From Deltaproteobacteria bacterium (GTDB taxonomy: Bacteria > Myxococcota_A > Polyangia > Polyangiales > Houyiibacteriaceae): 52,762 nt of DNA. The first letter of the stretch is position 1. The number at the start of each line of letters is the position of its first letter. The stretch spans positions 1-52,762 of the forward strand of contig SHLP01000011.1 in assembly GCA_004283055.1 (NCBI GenBank). Direction: 5' to 3'. Under the pieces are notes generated by a model, which was not told where the DNA came from, made no database searches, and worked only from the letters and a program-made list of their open reading frames with translations. Position numbers and translations under genes: made by a program. Below are positions 29,708-38,426 of this stretch, piece after piece.

Positions 29708-31821
29708 TCGGTCAGGCCTCCCAAACGCTTCTCTTCGAGCAGCAGCTTCCGTGCCATCTCGAACTCGAAGAAGCTGACCATGTTCGTCTCGAGCACTCGT
29801 TGGAGCTGCTGCCGCGAAGCCGGTTCGTCTCCTTCGATGAAGAGTCGCGTTGCCTCGTAGTAAAGCGCTTCGGTACGCTCTCCCAAGCTCGACGCGACGC
29901 TCAGCAGGTCTTGGTAGTCGAGCTCGCTGGCGCCGAAGCTCGCGAGCTTCCCCCACCAACTGGAGCTCGTCCCGAGGCTCCGCAGAAGCTCACGGTGCTC
30001 GTCGACGGGCGGCATGCCGGCGCGCGCCGTGATGAACTGAATCCAGAGCGTGAAGTATACCTTCCACTCGGGAGCGAGGTTGAGGTGGAGCTGAGACCTC
30101 CGCCAGACCGAGGACGCGAGCTCGAAATCGACCGGGGCCGAGACGAGGTGGGCGAGGATACCGGCGTAGACATCACGCCACTGCGGCGCAAACGTCATCG
30201 CACTTTCGAAGGCAACGACGGCTTCTTGGTGACGACCCAGCTGATCGAGCAGCACCCCACGCCGCATTTCGACGATCGCGCCGGTGGGCCCTTCGACCTG
30301 GTCACGGGCCTCCGTCCAGGCCTCGAGCGCGGCGCTGTACTGGGACTTCATGTCGCCGCTCTTGCCCTGAGCACGGGAGGTGTTGCCCAGGTTTTCCAAA
30401 ATCTCGGCCCGGCGAACGTCGTCCGCAAGCGTGTCCGAAGGGCTGAGGGCAAACGCTCTTCCGAATCGCTTCTCCGCTTCCGCAGGACGGCCGGTTCGCT
30501 CGAGCAGGAGCCCGAGCTGCATCAGGGCATCGATGTTCTCGTCCACCTGGAGGCTCTTTTCGAAGCGTCGCTGCGCTTCGTCCGCATGACCGGCATTCAT
30601 CTCCAGCATGCCGATCAGGAATTCGAGCTGATTGGGTGCGATCGGAGGCGTAGAGTCCGGCCAACGCTCTTGTCGCTCGGCCAAGATCGTCTCCGCGCCC
30701 CGGGCGAGCGAGCTGGAACGTTCGGGATGCGGGTCGCTGAGCCGGCTCTCGATGAATTCGTCGAGCTGGCCCAGCGCTTCGTCGTAAAGCTCGATCATCT
30801 CCGGTGCGAGCCCGATCGCAATGACGTACCAGGCGGTCGCATCCGCGAATCGCTCTGAATCTGCGGCGACTCGGGCCATGCACGTGGGGAAACGGTAGTC
30901 GTTTGGGAAACGAACGAGCGCAGACTGGCAGAGACCGGCCGCGACGTCCGGCCGCGCTACCCGGTAGCCCTCGACCAGCTCGAACGTCGCCGCCGCGCCC
31001 TCCTCGTCTGCGCCTCGCGCGGCCCGCATGAGGTCGAGCAGGCGAATTTGGAGCTCGCCGGCCTGACCCATCGAGTCGACTTTGGAGACGGCCGAGTCGA
31101 TGTCGCCGTGCGACAGATAGACCGCGGCGACGTTTAGCGGGGCAAGCCTGAGCTGACGCTCGCCCCCGATGCCAAGCCGTTGACGTGCTTCGACGGACTC
31201 CCCAGCGACCGCATCGCGCCCGGCGACGTGCAGGTCAGCGAGCGTGTCGAGGACCTCAGGCGCAGGCGTCAGCTCGGCGTGGTCGGTCCAGACGGAAATG
31301 AGGCCGGCGTACTGTTCGGAAACGGTATCGAGGCTCGAGCGCGCGTCACGTCCCCAGGCCGCGATCTCGTCGTAGCGCTTGCGGTAGATCTCGTTACCGG
31401 TCGAACGCTCGAGAAGTAAGTTGGCGGCGAGCACGTATCCCTCATCTCCAAGTCGGCCTCCTCGCTCGGTGATGTAATTGGCGATCGGTTCGACCTGCTT
31501 CGGAAGGACCGCGGATGCGTAGTCGGACGGCGCCAAGAACGAAGTCAGGCGGCTCATCTCGAGCACGACGCCCTCGTAGTCGCCGACGTCTGCCAGGCTC
31601 TGCGCCTGAGAGAGAACCGAGGCGATGAGACGATCACGCAGCTCGGTACGCTCGGCGTTGTCGAGGGACATCATCAGAAAGCGCCGCGCCTCGTCGGGAT
31701 ACTCGGCGCCGGGAATCGGCTCTACGCCTTTGGCCCGGGCGCTCCCACGGGTCGAGCTCGAGTGTGCGCAGGCCACGCTGAGGCTCAGCAAGCCTAGAAT
31801 GAAAAGGAAGCGGATCCTCAT
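29704..31821 (-). CDS. TPR-repeat lipoprotein
   Basis: Secreted lipoprotein of 705 residues. The signal MRIRFLFILGLLSLSVACAHSS has lipobox SVAC at Cys18. The body is almost all helical. Recognisable TPR-like units are in the second half (EFLIGMLEMNAGHADEAQRRFEKSLQV, NIDALMQLGLLLERTGRPAEAEKRFGRAF, RGVLLDQLGRHQEAVVAFESAMTF). TPR lipoproteins typically act as scaffolds at the outer membrane. The stop overlaps the GTG of the HerA-type ATPase by 4 bases, so the two are made together even though one is an envelope protein and the other is probably cytoplasmic. Confidence 0.82.
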   Translation of the reverse strand: MRIRFLFILGLLSLSVACAHSSSTRGSARAKGVEPIPGAEYPDEARRFLMMSLDNAERTELRDRLIASVLSQAQSLADVGDYEGVVLEMSRLTSFLAPSDYASAVLPKQVEPIANYITERGGRLGDEGYVLAANLLLERSTGNEIYRKRYDEIAAWGRDARSSLDTVSEQYAGLISVWTDHAELTPAPEVLDTLADLHVAGRDAVAGESVEARQRLGIGGERQLRLAPLNVAAVYLSHGDIDSAVSKVDSMGQAGELQIRLLDLMRAARGADEEGAAATFELVEGYRVARPDVAAGLCQSALVRFPNDYRFPTCMARVAADSERFADATAWYVIAIGLAPEMIELYDEALGQLDEFIESRLSDPHPERSSSLARGAETILAERQERWPDSTPPIAPNQLEFLIGMLEMNAGHADEAQRRFEKSLQVDENIDALMQLGLLLERTGRPAEAEKRFGRAFALSPSDTLADDVRRAEILENLGNTSRAQGKSGDMKSQYSAALEAWTEARDQVEGPTGAIVEMRRGVLLDQLGRHQEAVVAFESAMTFAPQWRDVYAGILAHLVSAPVDFELASSVWRRSQLHLNLAPEWKVYFTLWIQFITARAGMPPVDEHRELLRSLGTSSSWWGKLASFGASELDYQDLLSVASSLGERTEALYYEATRLFIEGDEPASRQQLQRVLETNMVSFFEFEMARKLLLEEKRLGGLTE

Positions 31822-31911
31822 GCTGCTTTGGCGCTATAGCAGGGTGGGACCAACAGGGAAGGCTCATATCTTGGCCATCCGTCGCTGGTACGTGTCAGGC
31901 TGCGCGTTGTC

Positions 31912-32748
31912 TTGGGCCGATATCTGAAAGCTTTCTTCGTCGCTCTGGCGTTCCCGGCCCTGATGCATCTGTTCTTGGCCCTTGGGGGGTTTCTCCAGCT
32001 TCGAAGCAGCTCGGCATCTTGGGGCGAGGCGATCAACGTCGCAGGAGACTCGCCGCTCAACCTCGCCCTCGTCCAAGCAGCCGCCACCGGGGTGCTCTTC
32101 ATCGTTGCCTTTCCGCACCGCCGGCGGGAGGGCGGGCTACTCGAATCCGTCGAAGTACGGCCGCTCGTCGGCGGGATTGTCGCCCTCTGTTTCCTCGCCG
32201 GGGCGTTCATGCAGCTGCCGCTGGCAGAGGTCGGAAACCTCGTTCAGGAAGTCTGGCCACTGAGCTTCGACGAGCTGGCGCGCCGCTACCGGATGGTGAA
32301 TCCGAGCACCTGGTGGGCCGGCATGTCCATTTCGGTTGCGCTCGTGATCGTCGCCCCGGTGACTGAGGAGCTCCTGTTTCGGGGCTGGCTGCTTCAGGAT
32401 TTGAAGGAGCCGTACGGCGATGCGCCCGCATTGATCTGGAGCTCCTTGCTCTTTGGCCTGGTTCACGCCGGAGGGGGTGTGTCCGCGATCGTCTACGGCA
32501 CGTTAGGGGGGCTGGTGCTCGGAGCGGTCGCGCTACGAACGAAGTCCACCTTGTCGAGCATTGCGATGCACGCCGGCGTAAACGCCCTACCCTTGCTGCT
32601 CCCCGCGAGCCTGCTTCGGGTCGACGGCTTCAACACCTTGAGCCAGGAGGTCGAGCACATCAGCGGATGGCTCGTTCTATTGGCGCTTGCTGGCGCTGGA
32701 GCAGCCCTCTCGATCGTTTGGCGGGGGACGAGCGAACCGAGCGGCTGA
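31912..32748 (+). CDS. CPBP family intramembrane metalloprotease
   Basis: Membrane protein of 278 residues with about eight hydrophobic helices. It carries the three motifs of the CPBP/Abi family: EELLFRGWL (EExxxR, about 152-160), FGLVHA and HAGVNA. These hold the zinc-site Glu and His residues of Rce1/CAAX-type proteases. The frame opens with TTG at 31912; no better start is in frame. Bacterial members are linked to bacteriocin self-immunity, signal peptide clearance or prenylated-protein processing, and none can be chosen here. It ends 11 nt before the convergent rel gene. Confidence 0.88.
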   Translation: MGRYLKAFFVALAFPALMHLFLALGGFLQLRSSSASWGEAINVAGDSPLNLALVQAAATGVLFIVAFPHRRREGGLLESVEVRPLVGGIVALCFLAGAFMQLPLAEVGNLVQEVWPLSFDELARRYRMVNPSTWWAGMSISVALVIVAPVTEELLFRGWLLQDLKEPYGDAPALIWSSLLFGLVHAGGGVSAIVYGTLGGLVLGAVALRTKSTLSSIAMHAGVNALPLLLPASLLRVDGFNTLSQEVEHISGWLVLLALAGAGAALSIVWRGTSEPSG

Positions 32749-32759
32749 GCGCTTCGCTG

Positions 32760-34904
32760 TTAGACTCGCTCGACGTCGAGGACGCCCTTGACCTTTGCGA
32801 CGCCGCGCATGATCTCGCGCAGACGGTCGATGTCGCCGACCCTGAAGTGAAACATGTTTTCCGCTCGGCCGTCCTTGGACAGGCACGACGCCTCACTGAT
32901 GCTGACGCCGTTGGTCGAGAACACCGACGAGACCGATGCGAGGATTCCTGCGCGATCGTCGGTCATGACACGAAGAGACACCGGCAGGTCCACCTCGACG
33001 TGATCCGCCCAGCTCACCTGAACCCGACGCTCGGAGTCGAGCTCGAGGACTCGCGGGCAGCCCCTCCGGTGCACCGAAACCCCGCGTCCACGTGTGATCC
33101 AGCCCGTGACGGGATCGCCCGGAACGGGATTGCAGCACTGGGCGAAGCGCACGAGCATGTTATCCATGCCCTGGATGCGGATTCCTGACCCCTCGACGTC
33201 GCCCGAAACCCGCTGAACCGCGCGCTCGAGGAACCCCGGTCGGAGACTGTCGCGCTCGCCGTCCTCGCTCGGCATCACCTCTTGCATCACCATGGGAAGC
33301 GCAAGCTTGCCGATGCCGATTCGGGCGTAGAGGTCCTCTTCGGAACCCGCATGGAATCGCGAGAGCACCTCCTTGGCTCGCTTGCTCTTGAGAAAACGCG
33401 AGAGCGACATCTTGTTCTTTCGCATCTCTTTTTCGAGAAGCTCCTTGCCGAGCTTGACCGCGTGCTTGCGCTCCTCCGCCCGCAGGTAGAGGCGAATGCG
33501 CGAGCGGGCGCGGCTGGTGATCACGAACTCCAACCAGTCCTTGCTCGGGTGGTGGTTCTTACTCGTCAGGATCTCGATGACATCGCCGTTTTGAAGCTTG
33601 TGCCGCAGTGGAACGATGGCGCCGTTGACGCGGGCGCCCGAGCAGCGGTGCCCGACTTCGGAGTGGACCGCATAGGCGAAATCCACTGGCGTCGCACCGC
33701 GCGGGAAGGTCATCACATCCCCCTTCGGCGTGAATACGTACACATCCTCCGGGAACAGGTCGACCTTGACGCTCTCGTAGAACTCCTCGGGATCGACCAC
33801 TTCCTTCTGGAACTCCATCAGTTGGCGAAGCCAAACGAAACGCGCGGCGTCCTTTGGATCGATACCGCCACCGTGTTCCTTGTACTGCCAGTGGGCGGCA
33901 ATGCCGTAGTCGGCCGTCCGATGCATTTCGTGGGTGCGAATTTGGATTTCGACGCGCCGATTTCCCGGTCCGATGACTGTCGTGTGCAGCGACTGGTACA
34001 TGTTCGACTTGGGGAGCGCGATGTAGTCTTTGAAACGGCCTGGCACGGGCGTCCACTCCGAGTGGATGACCCCAAGAGTCGCGTAGCAGTCGGCGACGCT
34101 CTCGGTAATGACCCGGAACGCGACGAAATCGTGCACCTGCTCGAAGCCGATACCGCTCGACTTCATCTTGCGGTGCAGCGAGTAGAGGTGCTTACGGCGG
34201 CCGCTGACCTTCACGGAGAACCCGCGATTGAGCAACATCTTGTTGAGCTTCGTGGTGACCTCGCCCATGTAGCTGTCGGTGTTCTTTGCGACGGTCCGAA
34301 CCTGCTCATCGAGGACCGAGTAGGCTTCGGGCTCGAGATACTTGAAGCTCAAATCTTCGAGCTCGGCCTTGAGCCACTGGATGCCGAGGCGGCCCGCAAG
34401 CGGCGCGTAGATCTCGATCGTTTCCCGAGCGATACGTTCCTGCGCGGGCGTCGACATGTGCTCGAGCGTTCGCATGTTGTCGAGGCGGTCGGCGAGCTTG
34501 ACCAAGAGGACGCGAATGTCTCGCGCCATCGCGACGAGCATCTTGCGGAAGCTCTCCGCTTGGCGATCCTCGCGCGAGGCAAAGTTGACCTTTCCGAGCT
34601 TGGTCACCCCGTCGACCAGGAACGCTACCTCGTCGCCAAACACGGTCTTCACTTCGGGGAGACCGACTTCGCAATCCTCGACGACGTCGTGCAGCAGCGC
34701 GGCGCAAACGCTCGACGCATCGAGGCGCATGTCGGCGATGATGTCCGCCACCGAAACTGGATGGATGAAGTATTCGTCGCCTGACTTCCGCGTCTGCCCG
34801 TCGTGCATGCGGGACGCATAGACGTACGCTTTGTTGATCAGATCGGTATCCGCTCGGGGATGGTATCCCTTCACCTTTTCAAGAATATTGGTAAGGCGGA
34901 CCAT
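32760..34904 (-). CDS. rel: Bifunctional (p)ppGpp synthetase/hydrolase Rel/SpoT
   Basis: Stringent-response enzyme of 714 residues making and degrading (p)ppGpp. The N-terminal HD hydrolase is intact, with His48 and the HDVVED motif (His72, Asp73, Glu76, Asp77). The synthetase domain shows GRRKHLYSLHRKM, HDFVAFRVI and GRFKDYIALPKSNMYQSLHTTVIGP. The regulatory half has a TGS domain (VYVFTPKGDVMTFPRGATPVDFAYAVHSEVG), the helical region, a Cys/His-containing QCCNPVPGDPVTG segment and a C-terminal ACT domain. As the HD residues are all present it should be bifunctional like SpoT, not synthetase-only like RelA. A strong promoter lies directly upstream. Confidence 0.95.
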   Translation of the reverse strand: MVRLTNILEKVKGYHPRADTDLINKAYVYASRMHDGQTRKSGDEYFIHPVSVADIIADMRLDASSVCAALLHDVVEDCEVGLPEVKTVFGDEVAFLVDGVTKLGKVNFASREDRQAESFRKMLVAMARDIRVLLVKLADRLDNMRTLEHMSTPAQERIARETIEIYAPLAGRLGIQWLKAELEDLSFKYLEPEAYSVLDEQVRTVAKNTDSYMGEVTTKLNKMLLNRGFSVKVSGRRKHLYSLHRKMKSSGIGFEQVHDFVAFRVITESVADCYATLGVIHSEWTPVPGRFKDYIALPKSNMYQSLHTTVIGPGNRRVEIQIRTHEMHRTADYGIAAHWQYKEHGGGIDPKDAARFVWLRQLMEFQKEVVDPEEFYESVKVDLFPEDVYVFTPKGDVMTFPRGATPVDFAYAVHSEVGHRCSGARVNGAIVPLRHKLQNGDVIEILTSKNHHPSKDWLEFVITSRARSRIRLYLRAEERKHAVKLGKELLEKEMRKNKMSLSRFLKSKRAKEVLSRFHAGSEEDLYARIGIGKLALPMVMQEVMPSEDGERDSLRPGFLERAVQRVSGDVEGSGIRIQGMDNMLVRFAQCCNPVPGDPVTGWITRGRGVSVHRRGCPRVLELDSERRVQVSWADHVEVDLPVSLRVMTDDRAGILASVSSVFSTNGVSISEASCLSKDGRAENMFHFRVGDIDRLREIMRGVAKVKGVLDVERV

Positions 34905-34929
34905 GATCGGGCACTAACAGGCGAACCTC

Positions 34930-34958
34930 AATTTAACACCGTCTCCAATTGGTGCCAA
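34930..34958 (-). promoter_or_regulatory. Sigma-70-type promoter for rel
   Basis: Reading the minus strand, TTGGCA (34958-34953) and TAAATT (34935-34930) are separated by exactly 17 bp. Both hexamers match the consensus at five of six or four of six positions. Transcription would start near 34923, leaving a leader of about 18 nt before the rel ATG at 34904. No Shine-Dalgarno sequence is visible in that leader. This is one of the few AT-rich spots in the region. Confidence 0.7.
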
Positions 34959-34998
34959 GGTTGTGGCGGTTCTGCGCGTTGGGGTTGGGTGGCGTGGC

Positions 34999-35394
34999 AT
35001 GTCGGGCTTGAGAACAAACATAGGGCCATCGTCCACCAGGCGAAGGATCGCGACTCTCGTCGCCCTCGTTGGGCTGCTGGTGGTTGGGAATCACTTGGCG
35101 AGCATCTGGCCTCGGGATGTCGAAGTCGCCTACACGATCGACACCGATGTGACCGGGATCGACGTGGACTACGTTCAGGGGGGAGACGCGGTCGCTAGCG
35201 TTAGATTCACTCGGCCGCCTGCGAAGAGCGCCGTCCTTCGGCACACGGTACGGCTCCAGCCAGGCGAGTATCAGGCGCGGATCGTCGTCTATTCGTCCGA
35301 CGGCTCCGGGGTCGAGCACCAGAGGAGACTTCAGGTCCCGGCGGCCGGTGAGAGCCGATTCAACCTCAAGAAGACCGCTAAACGTTCGGAATGA
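34999..35394 (+). CDS. Small single-span membrane protein of unknown function
   Basis: From ATG 34999 the product is 131 residues. It has a basic cytosolic N-terminus, one membrane helix (IATLVALVGLLVVGNHLASIW, about 17-37) and an exported beta-rich domain (DVEVAYTIDTDVTGIDVDYVQGGDAVASVRF...). A GTG 12 codons earlier (34963) is in frame but sits only 5 bp downstream of the -35 of the divergent rel promoter. No known family is recognised. Its stop overlaps the start of the glycosyltransferase gene (ATGA, 35391-35394), so it probably works with that enzyme or is at least co-translated. Confidence 0.7.
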   Translation: MSGLRTNIGPSSTRRRIATLVALVGLLVVGNHLASIWPRDVEVAYTIDTDVTGIDVDYVQGGDAVASVRFTRPPAKSAVLRHTVRLQPGEYQARIVVYSSDGSGVEHQRRLQVPAAGESRFNLKKTAKRSE

Positions 35395-38000
35395 CGGGAA
35401 AGAGCAAGACCCTAATCCGCCTGCTCACGGCGCTCTCGGCGACGCTGGCCTTGCTGCTTTGGATGGCCAATCGCGAGCCCTTCGCGTTTGGGCCGCTCTG
35501 GGGTGCGCTGATCGCAACCGCGTCCTCCGTCGCCTGGGTGGCCTGGCTCGTTCCTGCGACACCGGGGGAGGTCGTCCCGTGGCGCGAGACGCCCCTCGGC
35601 CGAGAGCCGGGGGAGCTTTTCTCGCCGGTGCTTTCGATCGCGCTCGCGCTGGCGGCGCTGGTGCTGGGCGCGGCGATCGGAGGATACGAACATCTGCCGA
35701 TCGCCATCGTCGCTGCCCTTCTTTTCCTGGTGCCTGCGAGCCTTCGGCGTCCCGGTCTCTTCGTGATGGTCGCGGTCTGCGCGCTCTACCTCCCGCTGCT
35801 GGGCACGACCGGTCTTTGGGACCCCTGGGAGACGCACTACGGAGAAGTCGCGCGCGAGATCCTCGCCCGCAACGACTGGATTAGCCTCTGGTGGGCGCAG
35901 GACAAGTGGTTCTGGTCGAAACCGGTCCTCCTCTTCTGGATGGAAGCCCTGAGCATGGGCTTTGTGGGGGTGGATTTCATGCCGGACGCCAATCCGGCGA
36001 ACCCGGAGTGGGCGCTCCGTTTGCCCGCCGTCTCGATGAGCTTGGCCGCACTGGCGGCGATCTACGCGACGGTTCGGCGAAGCTTCGGTCCGCGCGCCGG
36101 CATCCTCGCCGCCCTGACAACAGCGGCCATGCCGCAGTTTTTCTTCATTTCGCATCAAGCGATCACCGACCTGCCCCTAGTCGCCGCCATCACGATTGCA
36201 GCCTGCTGCATGCTCGTCGCCATCGACGAGGATTCCCCCCGCGAAGCGAAAGCGCTCCAAATCGGTCCTTGGAAGGTGTCCCTCCAGCACCTGCTGTTAT
36301 TCGGGGTCTTCGTACTCGTACTTCCGCAGGCGACGTATCTGATTTCCCGGAACATCTCCTGGTTGGACGGACACGGGCTCGTCGCCCACGCCGACCGATT
36401 CCTCTACGGTTCGGCCGGCAACGCGGACGTGCCTGGCAACCCGATCCCACGCGACCAGGCTCCAGCTTTTCATGGGCTTTTGGCCCAACCGTTCGTGCAA
36501 GGCGCCCTTTGGCTGGCGCTGCTCGCGGTGCTGGCAGCCATCCTTCGCAAAGAACGGCGGGTCCGCCCGCTGTTGATGTATGCCTTCTACCTCTTCACCG
36601 CGATCGCCTTCATGGCCAAGGGCCTTCTCGGGATCGCCGTTCCAGGAGCGATCGCGCTGTTCTACCTGGCCGCCTCTCGGCGTTGGTCACTGCTCGGCAG
36701 CGGCGACCTTCGCATCGCGAGCGGCGCGCTGATCGTGACCACCGTGAGCATGCCCTGGTACCTGGCGATGTACGTTCGGCACGGCGCGGCCTTCACCAAT
36801 CGGCTCTTGATCCACGACCACATCAATCGACTTGCAAGCGGCGTGCACGGCGACACGGGCACGATCGCGTACTTCCTCGGCCAGCTGGGCTACGCGACCT
36901 TCCCCTGGATCGCTTGGATCCCGCCGGCGCTGATCGTGGGCCTGTGGATGCGCTCGCAGTCAGAGCGCGATGCACGGAGCGAAACCCTGCTCTTCGTGGC
37001 CATGTGGCTTCTTTCTTCGTTCGTCCTTTTCAGTGCGATGGTCACCAAGTTTCACCACTACATTCTGCCTACGCTCGTGCCCGCAGGGATTCTGGTCGGG
37101 ATCGCGGGAGCACAGTGCTGGGGCCCGAGCAGGCCAAGGGCGACCCTCCTCGCGGCGGTCGCCGCGTTTTGCCTGATTCTCGGCCTTGCGTGGCTCGTGG
37201 GAGATCCTCGGGGCGTCATTCCCGCCGACGCGATGCACCCGGAGGATTGGGTGCTCCAGCAGGCGACGCCCCTACGAGCCGCTGCTGTGCTCGCGCTCGG
37301 CGCCGCGCTCGCTGCTTTCGCGCGCTCGCAGATCGCGCAGGCCGAAACCGAGTTGCTCCCTTCACGCTGGGGCACCGCCCTCGGCGTCGGCTTCGTGCTC
37401 GGGACCTGTCTCCTTGCGTTCGTCGGACGTGACCTGAGCTGGTCGACCTCGGCGAGGCCGCAGGGGCACGAGCGACTCGTTCATTTGTTCGTCTACAATT
37501 ACGATCGGCTGTGGCCGGAGCACCTCGACTATCGCGCCATCCTCACCGGCTTCGCCCTCGCCGCCGGCGTGACGAGCGCCGCGTCGGCCTTTCGCGCGTG
37601 GCGTCCGGTGGCAACCCGCGCTTTTTTCACGGTGTCGGTCTTGTTCTGCGCCTGGGGATTGAACGTCTACATGGTCGACCTCTCCGACCACTGGGGGATT
37701 CGCAACCTCGCCCAGCGCTACTACGAGCTTCGGGAGGGCCCCGACGAGCCGCTTCTTGCGTGGCAGATGAACTGGAAGGGAGAAAACTTCTACACCGGAA
37801 ACCGCGTGTACGTCTTCGCTGAGACCGACAACAAGCGGATTCGCGAATGGCTCGAAGAGAACGAGGGGCGGACCGCCTATGTCGTCCTCGAGCACAAGCG
37901 GCTCGGCAGGTTTCGGAAGTTGGTTAGCGACAGCGAGGTGCAGGAGCTGACGACCAAGAGGGACTCGAACAAGTTTCTCCTGATCGAGCTTGAGATCTGA
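35391..38000 (+). CDS. Family 39 glycosyltransferase (ArnT/PMT-like), integral membrane
   Basis: GT-C type membrane glycosyltransferase of 869 residues with many hydrophobic helices. It probably transfers a sugar from a polyprenyl-phosphate donor to lipid or protein on the periplasmic side. The first large loop has GLWDPWETHYGEVAREILARNDWI, with the acidic catalytic region expected in ArnT/PMT enzymes, then WFWSKPVLLFWMEALS. The segment FYLFTAIAFMAKGLLGIAVPGAIALFYL and the re-entrant periplasmic NRLLIHDHINRLASGVHGDTG fit the family. The C-terminal soluble domain carries NFYTGNRVYVFAETDNKRIREWL. It is larger than ArnT (about 550 residues) because of two N-terminal helices and the C-terminal region. 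Acceptor unknown. Confidence 0.87.
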   Translation: MTGKSKTLIRLLTALSATLALLLWMANREPFAFGPLWGALIATASSVAWVAWLVPATPGEVVPWRETPLGREPGELFSPVLSIALALAALVLGAAIGGYEHLPIAIVAALLFLVPASLRRPGLFVMVAVCALYLPLLGTTGLWDPWETHYGEVAREILARNDWISLWWAQDKWFWSKPVLLFWMEALSMGFVGVDFMPDANPANPEWALRLPAVSMSLAALAAIYATVRRSFGPRAGILAALTTAAMPQFFFISHQAITDLPLVAAITIAACCMLVAIDEDSPREAKALQIGPWKVSLQHLLLFGVFVLVLPQATYLISRNISWLDGHGLVAHADRFLYGSAGNADVPGNPIPRDQAPAFHGLLAQPFVQGALWLALLAVLAAILRKERRVRPLLMYAFYLFTAIAFMAKGLLGIAVPGAIALFYLAASRRWSLLGSGDLRIASGALIVTTVSMPWYLAMYVRHGAAFTNRLLIHDHINRLASGVHGDTGTIAYFLGQLGYATFPWIAWIPPALIVGLWMRSQSERDARSETLLFVAMWLLSSFVLFSAMVTKFHHYILPTLVPAGILVGIAGAQCWGPSRPRATLLAAVAAFCLILGLAWLVGDPRGVIPADAMHPEDWVLQQATPLRAAAVLALGAALAAFARSQIAQAETELLPSRWGTALGVGFVLGTCLLAFVGRDLSWSTSARPQGHERLVHLFVYNYDRLWPEHLDYRAILTGFALAAGVTSAASAFRAWRPVATRAFFTVSVLFCAWGLNVYMVDLSDHWGIRNLAQRYYELREGPDEPLLAWQMNWKGENFYTGNRVYVFAETDNKRIREWLEENEGRTAYVVLEHKRLGRFRKLVSDSEVQELTTKRDSNKFLLIELEI

Positions 38001-38036
38001 TCCCGAAAAGGGATAGAATTCGGGTTCTTGTAGGTT

Positions 38037-38081
38037 TCGGTCCTACTGAACACCAAAAACTGGACCGATTTTCAGTACTGA
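38037..38081. repeat. Interleaved inverted repeats upstream of the small winged-helix gene
   Basis: Two 7-bp inverted repeats alternate: TCGGTCC (38037-38043), TACTGAA (38044-38050), GGACCGA (38062-38068), TTCAGTA (38071-38077). The last overlaps a perfect 10-bp palindrome TCAGTACTGA (38072-38081), and TACTGA occurs twice directly. As RNA the two hairpins are mutually exclusive; as DNA it looks like an operator. It ends 17 bp before the ATG at 38099. Confidence 0.6.
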
Positions 38082-38098
38082 GCGATCCTCTGGTGCCC

Positions 38099-38359
38099 AT
38101 GGCAAATCACGACGAAAAACTAGGCTGGCGTCTGCTCGAGGCGCTGTACGAGCTCGGCCGCGCCGACACCAAGGCGGACGCGGATGTCCTGGCGACCTGG
38201 CTCGGTGTTGCAAAACCCCACGTCCAGGAGCTCATGCGCCGGCTAGACGCTCAGGGCCTGGTCGACGCGGAGCGCTGCCGGCTCTCGATGCAGGGTTTGG
38301 TGCTCGCGGTCTCGATGCACGGTGCGCAGAAGCTGTCACGCCAGTCGCGTGCCGCTTGA
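38099..38359 (+). CDS. Small winged-helix-like DNA-binding protein
   Basis: An 86-residue protein starting at ATG 38099 (a GTG two codons earlier is possible). The segment DADVLATWLGVAKPHVQELMRRLDAQGLVDAERCRLSMQGLVLAVSM reads as helix-turn-helix, recognition helix and wing, as in MarR/ArsR or DtxR-type winged helices. No ligand domain is present. The interleaved inverted repeats just upstream could be its own operator. The stop codon (38357-38359) lies inside the first unit of the TTGAC array that leads into the tRNA promoter, so the gene abuts the tRNA regulatory region. Confidence 0.65.
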   Translation: MANHDEKLGWRLLEALYELGRADTKADADVLATWLGVAKPHVQELMRRLDAQGLVDAERCRLSMQGLVLAVSMHGAQKLSRQSRAA

Positions 38360-38391
38360 CCTGCCTTGACCTGCCTTGACCTGCCTTGACA
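38355..38391 (+). repeat. Four TTGAC elements at exact 10-bp spacing
   Basis: CTTGACCTGC is repeated so that TTGAC occurs at 38356, 38366, 38376 and 38386. The last is followed by A, giving the perfect -35 hexamer TTGACA. The 10-bp period is about one helical turn, so all copies face the same side of the DNA. The stop codon of the small winged-helix gene lies in the first unit. Confidence 0.9.
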
Positions 38392-38414
38392 GGCCGGGGC
38401 CCAACCACTATTCC
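38386..38414 (+). promoter_or_regulatory. Promoter of tRNA-Leu
   Basis: TTGACA (38386-38391) is followed after exactly 17 bp by TATTCC (38409-38414), a moderate -10 element. Initiation is expected near 38421, about six bases before the mature tRNA 5' end. The discriminator after the -10 (GCGTGC) is GC-rich, the hallmark of promoters under negative stringent control by ppGpp. The upstream TTGAC array feeds directly into this -35. Confidence 0.65.
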
Positions 38415-38426
38415 GCGTGCTCTTCA

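Noticed and set aside
33282-34784. Plus-strand frame of 500 residues opposite rel
   Set aside because: Entirely inside the rel gene on the other strand, with no recognisable motif and no promoter or ribosome binding site.
38037-38081. True H-type RNA pseudoknot
   Set aside because: Connecting loops of 0 and 2 nt cannot span two 7-bp stems. The pairings are better read as mutually exclusive stems or an operator.
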